A stretch of DNA of 6,702 nucleotides, taken from NCBI GenBank assembly GCA_043728315.1, contig JAYTMT010000219.1, positions 1-6,702 of the forward strand, given 5' to 3'. The stretch comes from JAAFIP01 sp043728315. GTDB lineage: Bacteria > Pseudomonadota > Gammaproteobacteria > Burkholderiales > Burkholderiaceae_C. Both the position numbers and the translations under genes were made by a program. The notes below the pieces were generated by a model. That model had not been told where the DNA came from and did not search any database. It saw nothing but the letters and a program-made list of their open reading frames with translations. Of this stretch, positions 1 through 5,848 are shown in pieces; within the stretch, counting starts at the first letter, position 1, and the number at the start of each line of letters is the position of its first letter.

Positions 1-3000
1 TTGCAATTGGTCATAACAAGTGCCACAACTGACCACCACGGTTTTGATGTCGAGGTAGTTCAGCGTATTGGCCACGCGGTGAAACAGCACGCGGTTATCC
101 GTGATCATCTTGTCGGCTTTGTCAAACTGCCCTGCGCCGCGCTGGGGGTAGCCGCAGCACAAATAGCCCGGTGGCAGCACCGTTTGCACGCCAGCGTGCC
201 AGAGCATGGCCTGCGTGGCCAAACCCACTTGGCTAAAGAGCTTTTCAGATCCGCAACCGGGGAAATAAAACACCGCTTCGGTGTCTGCCGCGTTGGCTGG
301 GTTGCGGATGATGGGCACGTAGTCTGGGTTTTCAATATCCAGCAAGGCGCGGGCGGTTTTCTTAGGCAGGCCGCCAGGCATTTTTTTGTTGATGAAATGG
401 ATGACCTGCTCTTTGATGGGCGCTTTGCCCACGGTGGCGGCTGGTTTGGCGGTTTGCTTTTTGGCCAGGCCGCGCAGCAGGGTGTTGCCCAAGTGCTGGG
501 CTTTCACGCCCCAGTCAAAAATCAAAGTGCGCGCCGCGCTGACCATGGCGGGGTTGGTCAGGCTCATGAACTGCATGGCCACCGCCGTGCCGGGGTTGAA
601 GCTCTTTTTGCCCATTTTGCGCAGCAGGTTGCGCATGTTCATCGACACTTCGCCGAAGTCAATGTCTACTGGGCAGGGGCTTAGGCATTTGTGGCACAGC
701 GTGCAGTGGTCGGCCACGTCTTCAAACTCTTCCCAGTGTTTGATGGAGATGCCGCGCCGCGTTTGCTCTTCGTATAAAAAGGCTTCTACTAGGAGGGAGG
801 TGGCTAAAATTTTGTTGCGCGGTGAGTAGAGCAAATTGGCGCGCGGCACATGGGTGGCGCACACGGGCTTGCATTTGCCGCAGCGCAGGCAGTCTTTCAC
901 ACTGGCAGTGATAGCGCCAATGTCGCTTTGCTGCATGATCAGGGATTCGTGCCCCATCAGGCCAAAGCTGGGGGTGTAGGCATTGGTCAGGTCGGCATGG
1001 ATGAATTCGGTGCGGCCAGTATTGCCCGTTCGGGCTGATCCTGTCGAAGCCTTAGTGAATCCTTCGACGGGCTCAGGACGAACGGATGCAACTGCGCGCA
1101 AAAGCTTGCCTTTGTTAAAACGCCCTTCGGGGTCAATTCTGGCTTTGTAGTCGGCAAAAGGCTTGAGTTCTGCGTCGCTTAAAAACTGCATTTTGGTGAT
1201 GCCAATGCCGTGCTCGCCCGAAATCACGCCGCCCAAGCTGCGCGCCAAATCCATGATGCGCGCCACCGCAGCGTGGGCCGACTGCAGCATGTCGTAGTCG
1301 TCGCTGTTGACTGGTAAATTGGTATGCACATTGCCATCCCCCGCATGCATGTGCAGGGCTGCCCACACGCGGCCTTTGAGCACGCGCTTGTGAATAGCGA
1401 TGCTTTCGGCCAAAATGCCCGTGAACGCGCCACCTGTGAAGATGCTGTGCAAGGGCGCTTTGAGCTGGGTTTTCCAGCTGGCGCGCAGGCTGTGGTCTTG
1501 CAGCTGGGGAAACAGCGCATCCACATCGTGCAGCCAGCCCAGCCACTGGGTGCGCACGCTGCGCACCAATTCAAGGGCTTGCGCCACGCGGTCGCCCAGC
1601 AGCTCAGCTGACGGAATGTCCATCGCGTCGTCACCCTTGCCCAGCGGCAAATCGCCTTTGTCAAAAAACGTTTCTAGCGCGTCGCACAGCTTGATTTTGT
1701 TTTGCAAACTCAGCTCGATGTTGATGCGTTCAATGCCGTCGGTGTACTCGGCCATACGCGGCAGCGGAATCACCACGTCTTCGTTGATCTTGAAAGCATT
1801 GGTGTGCTTGCTGATTGCCGCTGTGCGTTTGCGGTCTAGCCAAAACTTTTTACGTGCTTCTGGGCTGATAGCAATGAATGCTTCACCGCTGCGGGTATTA
1901 GCGATGCGGGCCACCTCGCTGGTGGTGCGCGCCACCACGTCGGCATCGTCGCCAGCAATATCGCCAATCAGCACCATCTTGGGCAATCCGCCGCGTTTGG
2001 ATTTGGTGGCGTAGCCCACGGCCTTGAGGTAGCGGTCGTCTAGGTGCTCCAGTCCAGCCAGCATGACGGGGGAGGGGCCCTGTCCATTCCCTCCAACGCC
2101 TGTGCGTTTTTGCTCGGCAAACATGTAGTCCTTGATTTCCACAATGCTGGGCACTGCGTCTTTCGCATTGCCAAAAAATTCGAGGCACACGGTGCGGGTG
2201 TGCTTAGGCATTTTGTGCACGATCCAGCGGGCACTGGTAATCAAACCGTCGCAGCCTTCTTTTTGAATGCCGGGCAGGCCACTCAAAAACTTGTCGGTCA
2301 CGTCTTTGCCCAAACCTTCTTTTCTGAAGGTTTTGCCGGGGATGTCTAAGCGTTCGGTTTTGAGCAGTTTTTTGCAGCTGGCATCAAAGGTTTTAAGCTC
2401 AAAGCTGGCGGTTTCCACGTCGTGGATTTTGCCCAAATTGTGCTTTATGCGGGTGACTTCGAGCCACTGCGCATCGGGCGTTACCATGCGCCAGCTGGCC
2501 AAGTTGTCTAGCGCTGTGCCCCAGAGCACCGCCTTTTTGCCGCCTGCATTCATGGCAATGTTGCCGCCGATGCAGCTGGCCTCGGCGCTGGTGGGGTCTA
2601 CCGCAAACACATAGCCAGCACGCTCTGCCGCATCGGCCACGCGCTGCGTGACCACGCCAGCTTCTGACCACACCGTGGCCACTTTTGCATCCAGCCCGGG
2701 CAAATTCACAAACTCCACCTCGGTCATGGTTTCTAGCTTTTCGGTGTTGATCACCGCTGACTTCCATGTGAGTGGAATAGCCCCTCCGGTGTAGCCCGTG
2801 CCGCCGCCGCGTGGCACTATCGTCAAATCCAGCTCAATGCATGCTTTTACCAGCGCAGCCATCTCGGCTTCGGTGTCGGGCACCAGCACCACAAAGGGGT
2901 ATTCCACGCGCCAATCGGTGGCATCTGTCACATGGCTCACACGCGAGAGGCCGTCAAATTTAATGTTGTCTTTGGCCGTGACGCGGCCTAGCGTTTTTTG

Positions 3001-3447
3001 CACCTTGCTGCGCAGGGCTGCGGCTTTGGCAAAAAGCTCGTCAAAGGCTTTGACAGCTTGCGTGGCCTGCGTCACCAGCTCGCCCACCAGCGCGTCGCGC
3101 AAGGCATCCGCAGCAGGCGTGCGGCGCTTGCTTACTTCGGCTAAGCGGTGGTGCAGCGCGTCCACCAAGGCTTTGCGCCGCTTGGGGTTGTCCAACAAAT
3201 CGTCTTGCAAATAGGGGTTGCGCCGCACCACCCAAATGTCGCCCAAAACTTCATACAGCATGCGTGCCGAACGGCCTGTGGTGCGCTCGGTACGCAGTTG
3301 GCTTAGCAGTTCCCAAGCGCGAGCGCCCAAGAGGCGTATGACGATCTCGCGGTCGGAAAACGAGGTGTAGTTGTACGGAATTTCGCGCAGGCGCGGGGCA
3401 TCATGGCCTGCGGCCATGAGCTGGGTGAGCGTGGTAGGAGCATTCAT
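1..3447 (-). CDS. Giant FAD-linked oxidase / [4Fe-4S] oxidoreductase with DUF3683-like N-terminus (partial, C-terminus beyond left edge)
   Basis: The reading frame is open for 1149 codons without a stop and leaves the window at its left edge; I recall full-length relatives of about 1300 residues. The start is ATG at 3447, the first ATG, GTG or TTG after the upstream in-frame stop, giving MNAPTTLTQL. Residues 20-32 (LREIPYNYTSFSD) open a DUF3683-like region. A PCMH-type FAD-binding domain follows, with PRGGGTGYTGG at 212-222. The FAD-oxidase C-terminal domain carries HMHAGDGNVH at 699-708 and SGEHGIG at 743-749. Two [4Fe-4S] motifs follow: Cys853/856/859/863 and Cys915/918/921/925. A CCG-type cysteine-rich domain has Cys1065, Cys1097-1098, Cys1141 and Cys1144. 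By family, such fusions oxidise 2-hydroxy acids (compare D-lactate or D-2-hydroxyglutarate dehydrogenases such as YdiJ) and pass electrons through the clusters to a carrier. The substrate is not determinable. There are no evident signal peptide or membrane segments, so a cytoplasmic or membrane-associated location is inferred. Residues about 789-808 come from an inserted palindromic repeat. Confidence 0.9.
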   Translation of the reverse strand, partial: MNAPTTLTQLMAAGHDAPRLREIPYNYTSFSDREIVIRLLGARAWELLSQLRTERTTGRSARMLYEVLGDIWVVRRNPYLQDDLLDNPKRRKALVDALHHRLAEVSKRRTPAADALRDALVGELVTQATQAVKAFDELFAKAAALRSKVQKTLGRVTAKDNIKFDGLSRVSHVTDATDWRVEYPFVVLVPDTEAEMAALVKACIELDLTIVPRGGGTGYTGGAIPLTWKSAVINTEKLETMTEVEFVNLPGLDAKVATVWSEAGVVTQRVADAAERAGYVFAVDPTSAEASCIGGNIAMNAGGKKAVLWGTALDNLASWRMVTPDAQWLEVTRIKHNLGKIHDVETASFELKTFDASCKKLLKTERLDIPGKTFRKEGLGKDVTDKFLSGLPGIQKEGCDGLITSARWIVHKMPKHTRTVCLEFFGNAKDAVPSIVEIKDYMFAEQKRTGVGGNGQGPSPVMLAGLEHLDDRYLKAVGYATKSKRGGLPKMVLIGDIAGDDADVVARTTSEVARIANTRSGEAFIAISPEARKKFWLDRKRTAAISKHTNAFKINEDVVIPLPRMAEYTDGIERINIELSLQNKIKLCDALETFFDKGDLPLGKGDDAMDIPSAELLGDRVAQALELVRSVRTQWLGWLHDVDALFPQLQDHSLRASWKTQLKAPLHSIFTGGAFTGILAESIAIHKRVLKGRVWAALHMHAGDGNVHTNLPVNSDDYDMLQSAHAAVARIMDLARSLGGVISGEHGIGITKMQFLSDAELKPFADYKARIDPEGRFNKGKLLRAVASVRPEPVEGFTKASTGSARTGNTGRTEFIHADLTNAYTPSFGLMGHESLIMQQSDIGAITASVKDCLRCGKCKPVCATHVPRANLLYSPRNKILATSLLVEAFLYEEQTRRGISIKHWEEFEDVADHCTLCHKCLSPCPVDIDFGEVSMNMRNLLRKMGKKSFNPGTAVAMQFMSLTNPAMVSAARTLIFDWGVKAQHLGNTLLRGLAKKQTAKPAATVGKAPIKEQVIHFINKKMPGGLPKKTARALLDIENPDYVPIIRNPANAADTEAVFYFPGCGSEKLFSQVGLATQAMLWHAGVQTVLPPGYLCCGYPQRGAGQFDKADKMITDNRVLFHRVANTLNYLDIKTVVVSCGTCYDQLQ
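1026..1085. repeat. Imperfect palindromic repeat (REP-like, VRPEPVEG type) inserted in frame in a coding sequence
   Basis: The left arm 1026-1051 (starting CCGTTCGGGCTGATCCTGTC) pairs with the right arm 1060-1085, whose reverse complement starts CCGTTCGTCCTGAGCCCGTC. By my count 20 of 26 positions match, and the loop is 8 nt. The core is close to a dispersed palindrome I recall as common in Burkholderiales and other proteobacterial genomes, recognisable when translated as VRPEPVEG or similar. The whole element is 60 nt, so it keeps the frame. On the minus strand it adds about 20 residues, VRPEPVEGFTKASTGSARTG, to the linker between the FAD-oxidase domain and the first [4Fe-4S] motif of the large oxidoreductase. 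Membership of the family is from memory; the inverted repeat itself is seen directly. Confidence 0.85.
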
Positions 3448-3653
3448 GCAAAGAAGCGGTCGAGCGGGGCAAAGGGATTTTTCAGGCGCTCCATGCCTAG
3501 TTTGGCTTGGGGCTTTAGGGTAACTACTAGCTGAGTCTTGATATTAACCTACTGCGGCAGTCGCCAGAGGGGAGCAATCGTTTTGCCCACACTGGGTTCA
3601 GGTCGGCGGCTTGCAGTCGGTCTGCATTCGCGGTTGGTGAGGCTTTGGGAGCA
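3448..3653. other. Intergenic region upstream of the FAD/Fe-S oxidoreductase gene, downstream of the toxin gene
   Basis: These 206 nt separate the toxin stop codon from the ATG at 3447. I see no convincing terminator (no stem followed by a T tract on the minus strand) and no strong Shine-Dalgarno before 3447. A weak minus-strand -10-like TAATAT lies at 3546-3541 without a good -35. Small inverted repeats are present: ACTGC-G-GCAGT at about 3550-3560 and TGCAG-TCGGT-CTGCA at about 3612-3626. A 16-codon minus-strand frame starting at ATG 3494 (MERLKNPFAPLDRFFA) ends in a TGA that overlaps the oxidoreductase ATG. It may be a leader or a remnant, so it is not called as a gene. Confidence 0.5.
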
Positions 3654-3947
3654 TCAATCAATAGTACTGCTAGCAGGTGGCCACAATCTGGCCGTGTGCA
3701 TCAGCACCAATATCCATGCTGTCTCTGACGAAATTTCATAGACTATGCGGTAACTTTTGTGGACAATCAACTCGCGCGTGCCTTGGACTAGTCCAGATTT
3801 ACCAAGCTTTGGGTGTTCCACTAGCCGCGCAGCTGCATCGCTAAAAAGTTGATCCATCTGCGCGGCGGCTGTCGGATTGTCTTGCGCAATATAGTCCCAA
3901 ATGTCGGCGCGGTCTTGTTGTGCCTGCGGTGTCCAAATGACTTTCAC
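3654..3947 (-). CDS. RelE/ParE-family toxin of a type II toxin-antitoxin system
   Basis: The product is 97 residues, normal for this superfamily. It begins with the usual first strand and helix (MKVIWTPQAQQDRADIWDYI, residues 1-20), has the central HPKLGKSG at 45-52, and then the core strands with RELIVHKSYRIVYEI at 58-72 and the C-terminal MHTARLWPP at 83-91. Arg58, Arg67, Tyr70 and Arg87 sit at positions generally conserved in the family. RelE members cleave mRNA in the ribosome and ParE members poison DNA gyrase; the sequence alone does not decide which activity applies. Translation starts at GTG (3947-3945), inside the antitoxin stop region, so the two frames share the four bases GTGA. 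There is no separate Shine-Dalgarno, which suggests coupled translation after the antitoxin. The frame looks intact. Confidence 0.9.
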   Translation of the reverse strand: MKVIWTPQAQQDRADIWDYIAQDNPTAAAQMDQLFSDAAARLVEHPKLGKSGLVQGTRELIVHKSYRIVYEISSETAWILVLMHTARLWPPASSTID

Positions 3948-4222
3948 GCTATGCCAAGCGCTTGGTTGCGCCGCTGGGCAAACAGGGCTTCTACTTCATC
4001 GTTAGAGTTACCCAAACCACTGTGCATCGAGACGCGCGCAGCCTCGACCTTACCTTGCAAAAATGCATCGTACTGCCGGACTTGGCGCTGGCGCTCAACG
4101 AATTCACGCATGAGTTCGCGCAGCACTTGGGATGCGGGGCGGTGGCTGGCTTGGCTCTCAGCCATGAAGTCGGCGCGCAGCTGGGGCTCGAGTTTCATAG
4201 TGAATACGGCTTCTTTTGACAT
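3944..4222 (-). CDS. Ribbon-helix-helix antitoxin (RelB/ParD-like)
   Basis: This 92-residue protein lies directly before the toxin. Residues 6-13 (VFTMKLEP) form a short polar-hydrophobic strand of the kind ribbon-helix-helix proteins place in the DNA major groove. Two predicted helices follow, around LRADFMAESQ and ASQVLRELMREFVERQRQ. The rest (about 45-92) is charged and probably wraps the toxin, as in other type II antitoxins. By family it should neutralise the toxin and, as a dimer or with the toxin, repress its own promoter. The start ATG at 4222 has only a weak GAAG upstream. The AT-rich upstream DNA contains an inverted repeat that could be its operator. It could also be described as a CopG-type antitoxin; the exact subfamily is uncertain. 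Confidence 0.88.
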   Translation of the reverse strand: MSKEAVFTMKLEPQLRADFMAESQASHRPASQVLRELMREFVERQRQVRQYDAFLQGKVEAARVSMHSGLGNSNDEVEALFAQRRNQALGIA

Positions 4223-4256
4223 GGTTAATGCTTCATATGGATAAATATCATATCAA

Positions 4257-4275
4257 GTATATACGTTATATATAC
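4257..4275. promoter_or_regulatory. Candidate operator of the toxin-antitoxin operon (GTATATA-N5-TATATAC)
   Basis: A perfect 7-bp inverted repeat, GTATATA and TATATAC, is separated by CGTTA, about 35 bp upstream of the antitoxin ATG. A second, shorter repeat (ATATG...CATAT, 4235-4253) lies between it and the gene. Ribbon-helix-helix antitoxins commonly bind short AT-rich palindromes near their promoter, so autoregulation is a reasonable inference. The minus-strand promoter must lie in this AT-rich stretch (TATACT at 4261-4256 and TATGAT at 4253-4248 are possible -10 elements), but no clear -35 can be matched. Confidence 0.45.
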
Positions 4276-4380
4276 GTTTGAGTGGTTTCAGCAATCTTAG
4301 CGCAGACTCAAACACATCCGCAGCTGCCCACGCCCACCAACAGCGATAGAATCTCTAATAAAATACTGTTTCAAAGAAAA

Positions 4381-4410
4381 TATGACCAATGTCAGCGCCA
4401 TATGGTCATA
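4381..4410. promoter_or_regulatory. Inverted repeat TATGACCA-N14-TGGTCATA upstream of hemA
   Basis: Two perfect 8-bp arms (4381-4388 and 4403-4410) flank a 14-nt spacer, and a perfect CCATATGG palindrome (4398-4405) overlaps the right arm. The element lies about 60 bp before the hemA start, in an AT-rich divergent intergenic region. The geometry fits a dimeric regulator binding site, but no known regulator motif is recognised. It might also form a hairpin in a longer hemA transcript. Confidence 0.4.
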
Positions 4411-4415
4411 GTGCG

Positions 4416-4427
4416 CTATTTAAATAG
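4416..4427. promoter_or_regulatory. Perfect 12-bp palindrome CTATTTAAATAG upstream of the hemA -10
   Basis: This AT-rich perfect palindrome is centred about 36 bp upstream of the TATAAT before hemA, so it lies just upstream of the expected -35 position. Since the -35 itself is poor, an activator or other protein could bind here; that is inference. AT-rich palindromes of this size can also arise by chance in such DNA. Confidence 0.3.
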
Positions 4428-4456
4428 AAGCATACAGCACACAACCCATTGGAATT

Positions 4457-4462
4457 TATAAT
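4457..4462 (+). promoter_or_regulatory. hemA promoter -10 element (TATAAT), probably giving a leaderless or near-leaderless mRNA
   Basis: A perfect TATAAT ends only 6 nt before the hemA ATG at 4469. Transcription normally starts about 6-8 nt after the -10 element, so the transcript would begin at or next to the start codon. No Shine-Dalgarno exists at the proper distance: GGAA at 4451-4454 is 14 nt away and would not be transcribed from this promoter. The hexamers at -35 spacing (around 4433-4440, TACAGCAC) match the consensus poorly. Confidence 0.6.
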
Positions 4463-4468
4463 ACTGCC

Positions 4469-5767
4469 ATGACAGTATGGGCCTTAGGCATCAACCACAC
4501 CACGGCACCGCTGGATTTGCGCGGGCGGTTTGCCTTCGCCTTGGACCAAATCGAGCCTACCCTGCGAGGCTTGCGCGGCGCTTTTAGCGGCGACAAGCCA
4601 GAAGCCACCCTGCTGTCCACCTGCAACCGCACGGAAATTTACGGCTCTGGCGATATTGCCACCCTCACGCCCACCCTGCACTGGCTGGCGCAATCGGGGG
4701 GGGTAAGTGTGGACACTCTGCAAAGCCATGCCTATACCCTGCACGGCAACGCGGCAGCGCGCCATGCCTTTCGGGTGGCCTCTGGGCTAGACTCGATGGT
4801 GCTGGGCGAGCCGCAAATTTTGGGGCAAATGAAAGACGCCGTGCGCGCCGCCAGCGACGCGGGCGCGCTGGGCAGCACCCTGCACCAGCTGTTTCAGCGC
4901 AGCTTTGCGGTGGCCAAAGAGGTGCGCAGCAGCACAGAGATTGGCAGCCACAGCATCAGCATGGCCGCAGCGGCGGTGCGCCTGTGTGGCCAATTGTTTG
5001 AAGACGTGCATAAAATCCGCGTGCTCTTTGTGGGCGCGGGCGACATGATTGAGCTGGCCGCTACGCATTTTGCAGCTAAGAATCCCCGCAGCATCACCAT
5101 AGCCAACCGCTCAGAGGCGCGCGGTGCAGCGCTGTGCGCCAAGCTGGCCGCGCAGTATCAAGCGCCTGCATTGGCGGTTAACACCATGCTGCTGGCCGAT
5201 TTGCCGCTGCGCCTGCATGAGTTTGACGCGGTGATCAGCTGCACCGCCAGCACGCTGCCATTGATAGGCTTGGGCGCGGTTGAAAGCGCCATCAAGGCGC
5301 GCAAACGCCGCCCCATGTTCATGGTGGATTTGGCTGTGCCGCGCGACATAGAGCCCGAGGTCAAGCACCTAGAAGATGTGTATTTGTATACAGTAGATGA
5401 TTTGGCCAGTGTGGTGCAAATCGGCCAAGCCAGCCGCCAAGCGGCCGTCGCTCAGGCCGAGGTGATCATTGACGCGGGCGTGCAAAGCTTCATGCACTGG
5501 ATGGACGCGCGCAGCACAGGCGGTGCGGTGCCGCTCATCCAGCAGCTCAACGCCCAAGCTGACGAATGGCGCACCCTAGAGATTGCACGGGCCAAAAAGC
5601 TGCTGGCCAAAGGCGAGAATATCGACGACGTGCTAGAAGCGCTCAGTAAAGGTCTCACCCAAAAAATGCTACACGGCGCGTACAGCCAGCTCAATGCAGG
5701 GGACGAAGCGCAGCGCGTTGCATCGCAAATCGCTATTGAATCACTGTTTTTACGCAAAGAGCGTTAG
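4469..5767 (+). CDS. hemA: Glutamyl-tRNA reductase
   Basis: HemA reduces glutamyl-tRNA(Glu) with NADPH to glutamate-1-semialdehyde, the first committed step of C5-pathway tetrapyrrole (haem) synthesis in the cytoplasm. The 432-residue product is of normal length. The N-terminal catalytic domain starts with the family opening WALGINHTTAP (4-14) and has the active-site cysteine in LLSTCNRTEIY (Cys52). GLDSMVLGEPQILGQ (106-120) is the other strongly conserved signature. The NADPH-binding domain has VLFVGAGDM at 185-193, and the C-terminal part from about residue 325 forms the helical dimerisation region. The ATG at 4469 fits the family N-terminus exactly, with no better start nearby. The gene is divergent from the toxin-antitoxin operon and followed 81 nt later by prfA in the same direction. 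An uninterrupted run of eight G (4696-4703) lies within the frame. Confidence 0.98.
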   Translation: MTVWALGINHTTAPLDLRGRFAFALDQIEPTLRGLRGAFSGDKPEATLLSTCNRTEIYGSGDIATLTPTLHWLAQSGGVSVDTLQSHAYTLHGNAAARHAFRVASGLDSMVLGEPQILGQMKDAVRAASDAGALGSTLHQLFQRSFAVAKEVRSSTEIGSHSISMAAAAVRLCGQLFEDVHKIRVLFVGAGDMIELAATHFAAKNPRSITIANRSEARGAALCAKLAAQYQAPALAVNTMLLADLPLRLHEFDAVISCTASTLPLIGLGAVESAIKARKRRPMFMVDLAVPRDIEPEVKHLEDVYLYTVDDLASVVQIGQASRQAAVAQAEVIIDAGVQSFMHWMDARSTGGAVPLIQQLNAQADEWRTLEIARAKKLLAKGENIDDVLEALSKGLTQKMLHGAYSQLNAGDEAQRVASQIAIESLFLRKER

Positions 5768-5786
5768 CTAAAGCGTCTACGCCACT

Positions 5787-5802
5787 TGGCTTAGCAAAGC
5801 CA
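5787..5802 (+). other. Small hairpin in the hemA-prfA spacer
   Basis: TGGCTT and AAGCCA form a perfect 6-bp stem with an AGCA loop. No T tract follows, so it does not look like an intrinsic terminator. It may be a minor RNA structure or processing site between the two cistrons, or chance. The remainder of the 81-nt spacer shows no strong promoter and no clear Shine-Dalgarno ahead of prfA. Confidence 0.3.
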
Positions 5803-5848
5803 GCCTTAACGCCGAAACTGGCGAATCCTTTCCATTTCCAGTCATTGA

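Noticed and set aside
1..684. Long plus-strand open frame at the left edge
   Set aside because: It is the exact antisense codon-phase shadow of the large oxidoreductase; the minus strand carries clear family motifs there, including the Fe-S and CCG cysteines.
1021..1090. Possible frameshift or pseudogene break in the oxidoreductase at the palindrome
   Set aside because: Codon-by-codon reading shows the frame open through the element, with conserved protein on both sides in the same phase.
1133..1664. Overlapping minus-strand frames of 137 and 146 codons in other phases
   Set aside because: They are out-of-frame shadows of the continuous oxidoreductase frame, with no family features and with composition typical of shifted high-GC coding DNA.
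3538..3741. Plus-strand frame of 67 codons starting at TTG before the toxin end
   Set aside because: It overlaps the toxin 3' end antisense, has a weak start and no recognisable similarity.
3849..4244. Plus-strand frame of 131 codons over the toxin-antitoxin genes
   Set aside because: It is antisense to two well-recognised genes and has no recognisable protein features.
4382..4411. Nine-codon frame MTNVSAIWS upstream of hemA as a leader peptide
   Set aside because: It is created largely by the inverted repeat, has no Shine-Dalgarno, and lies upstream of the likely hemA transcription start.
5787..5802. Intrinsic terminator between hemA and prfA
   Set aside because: The 6-bp stem is not followed by a T tract, and the hemA-prfA order is a conserved operon.
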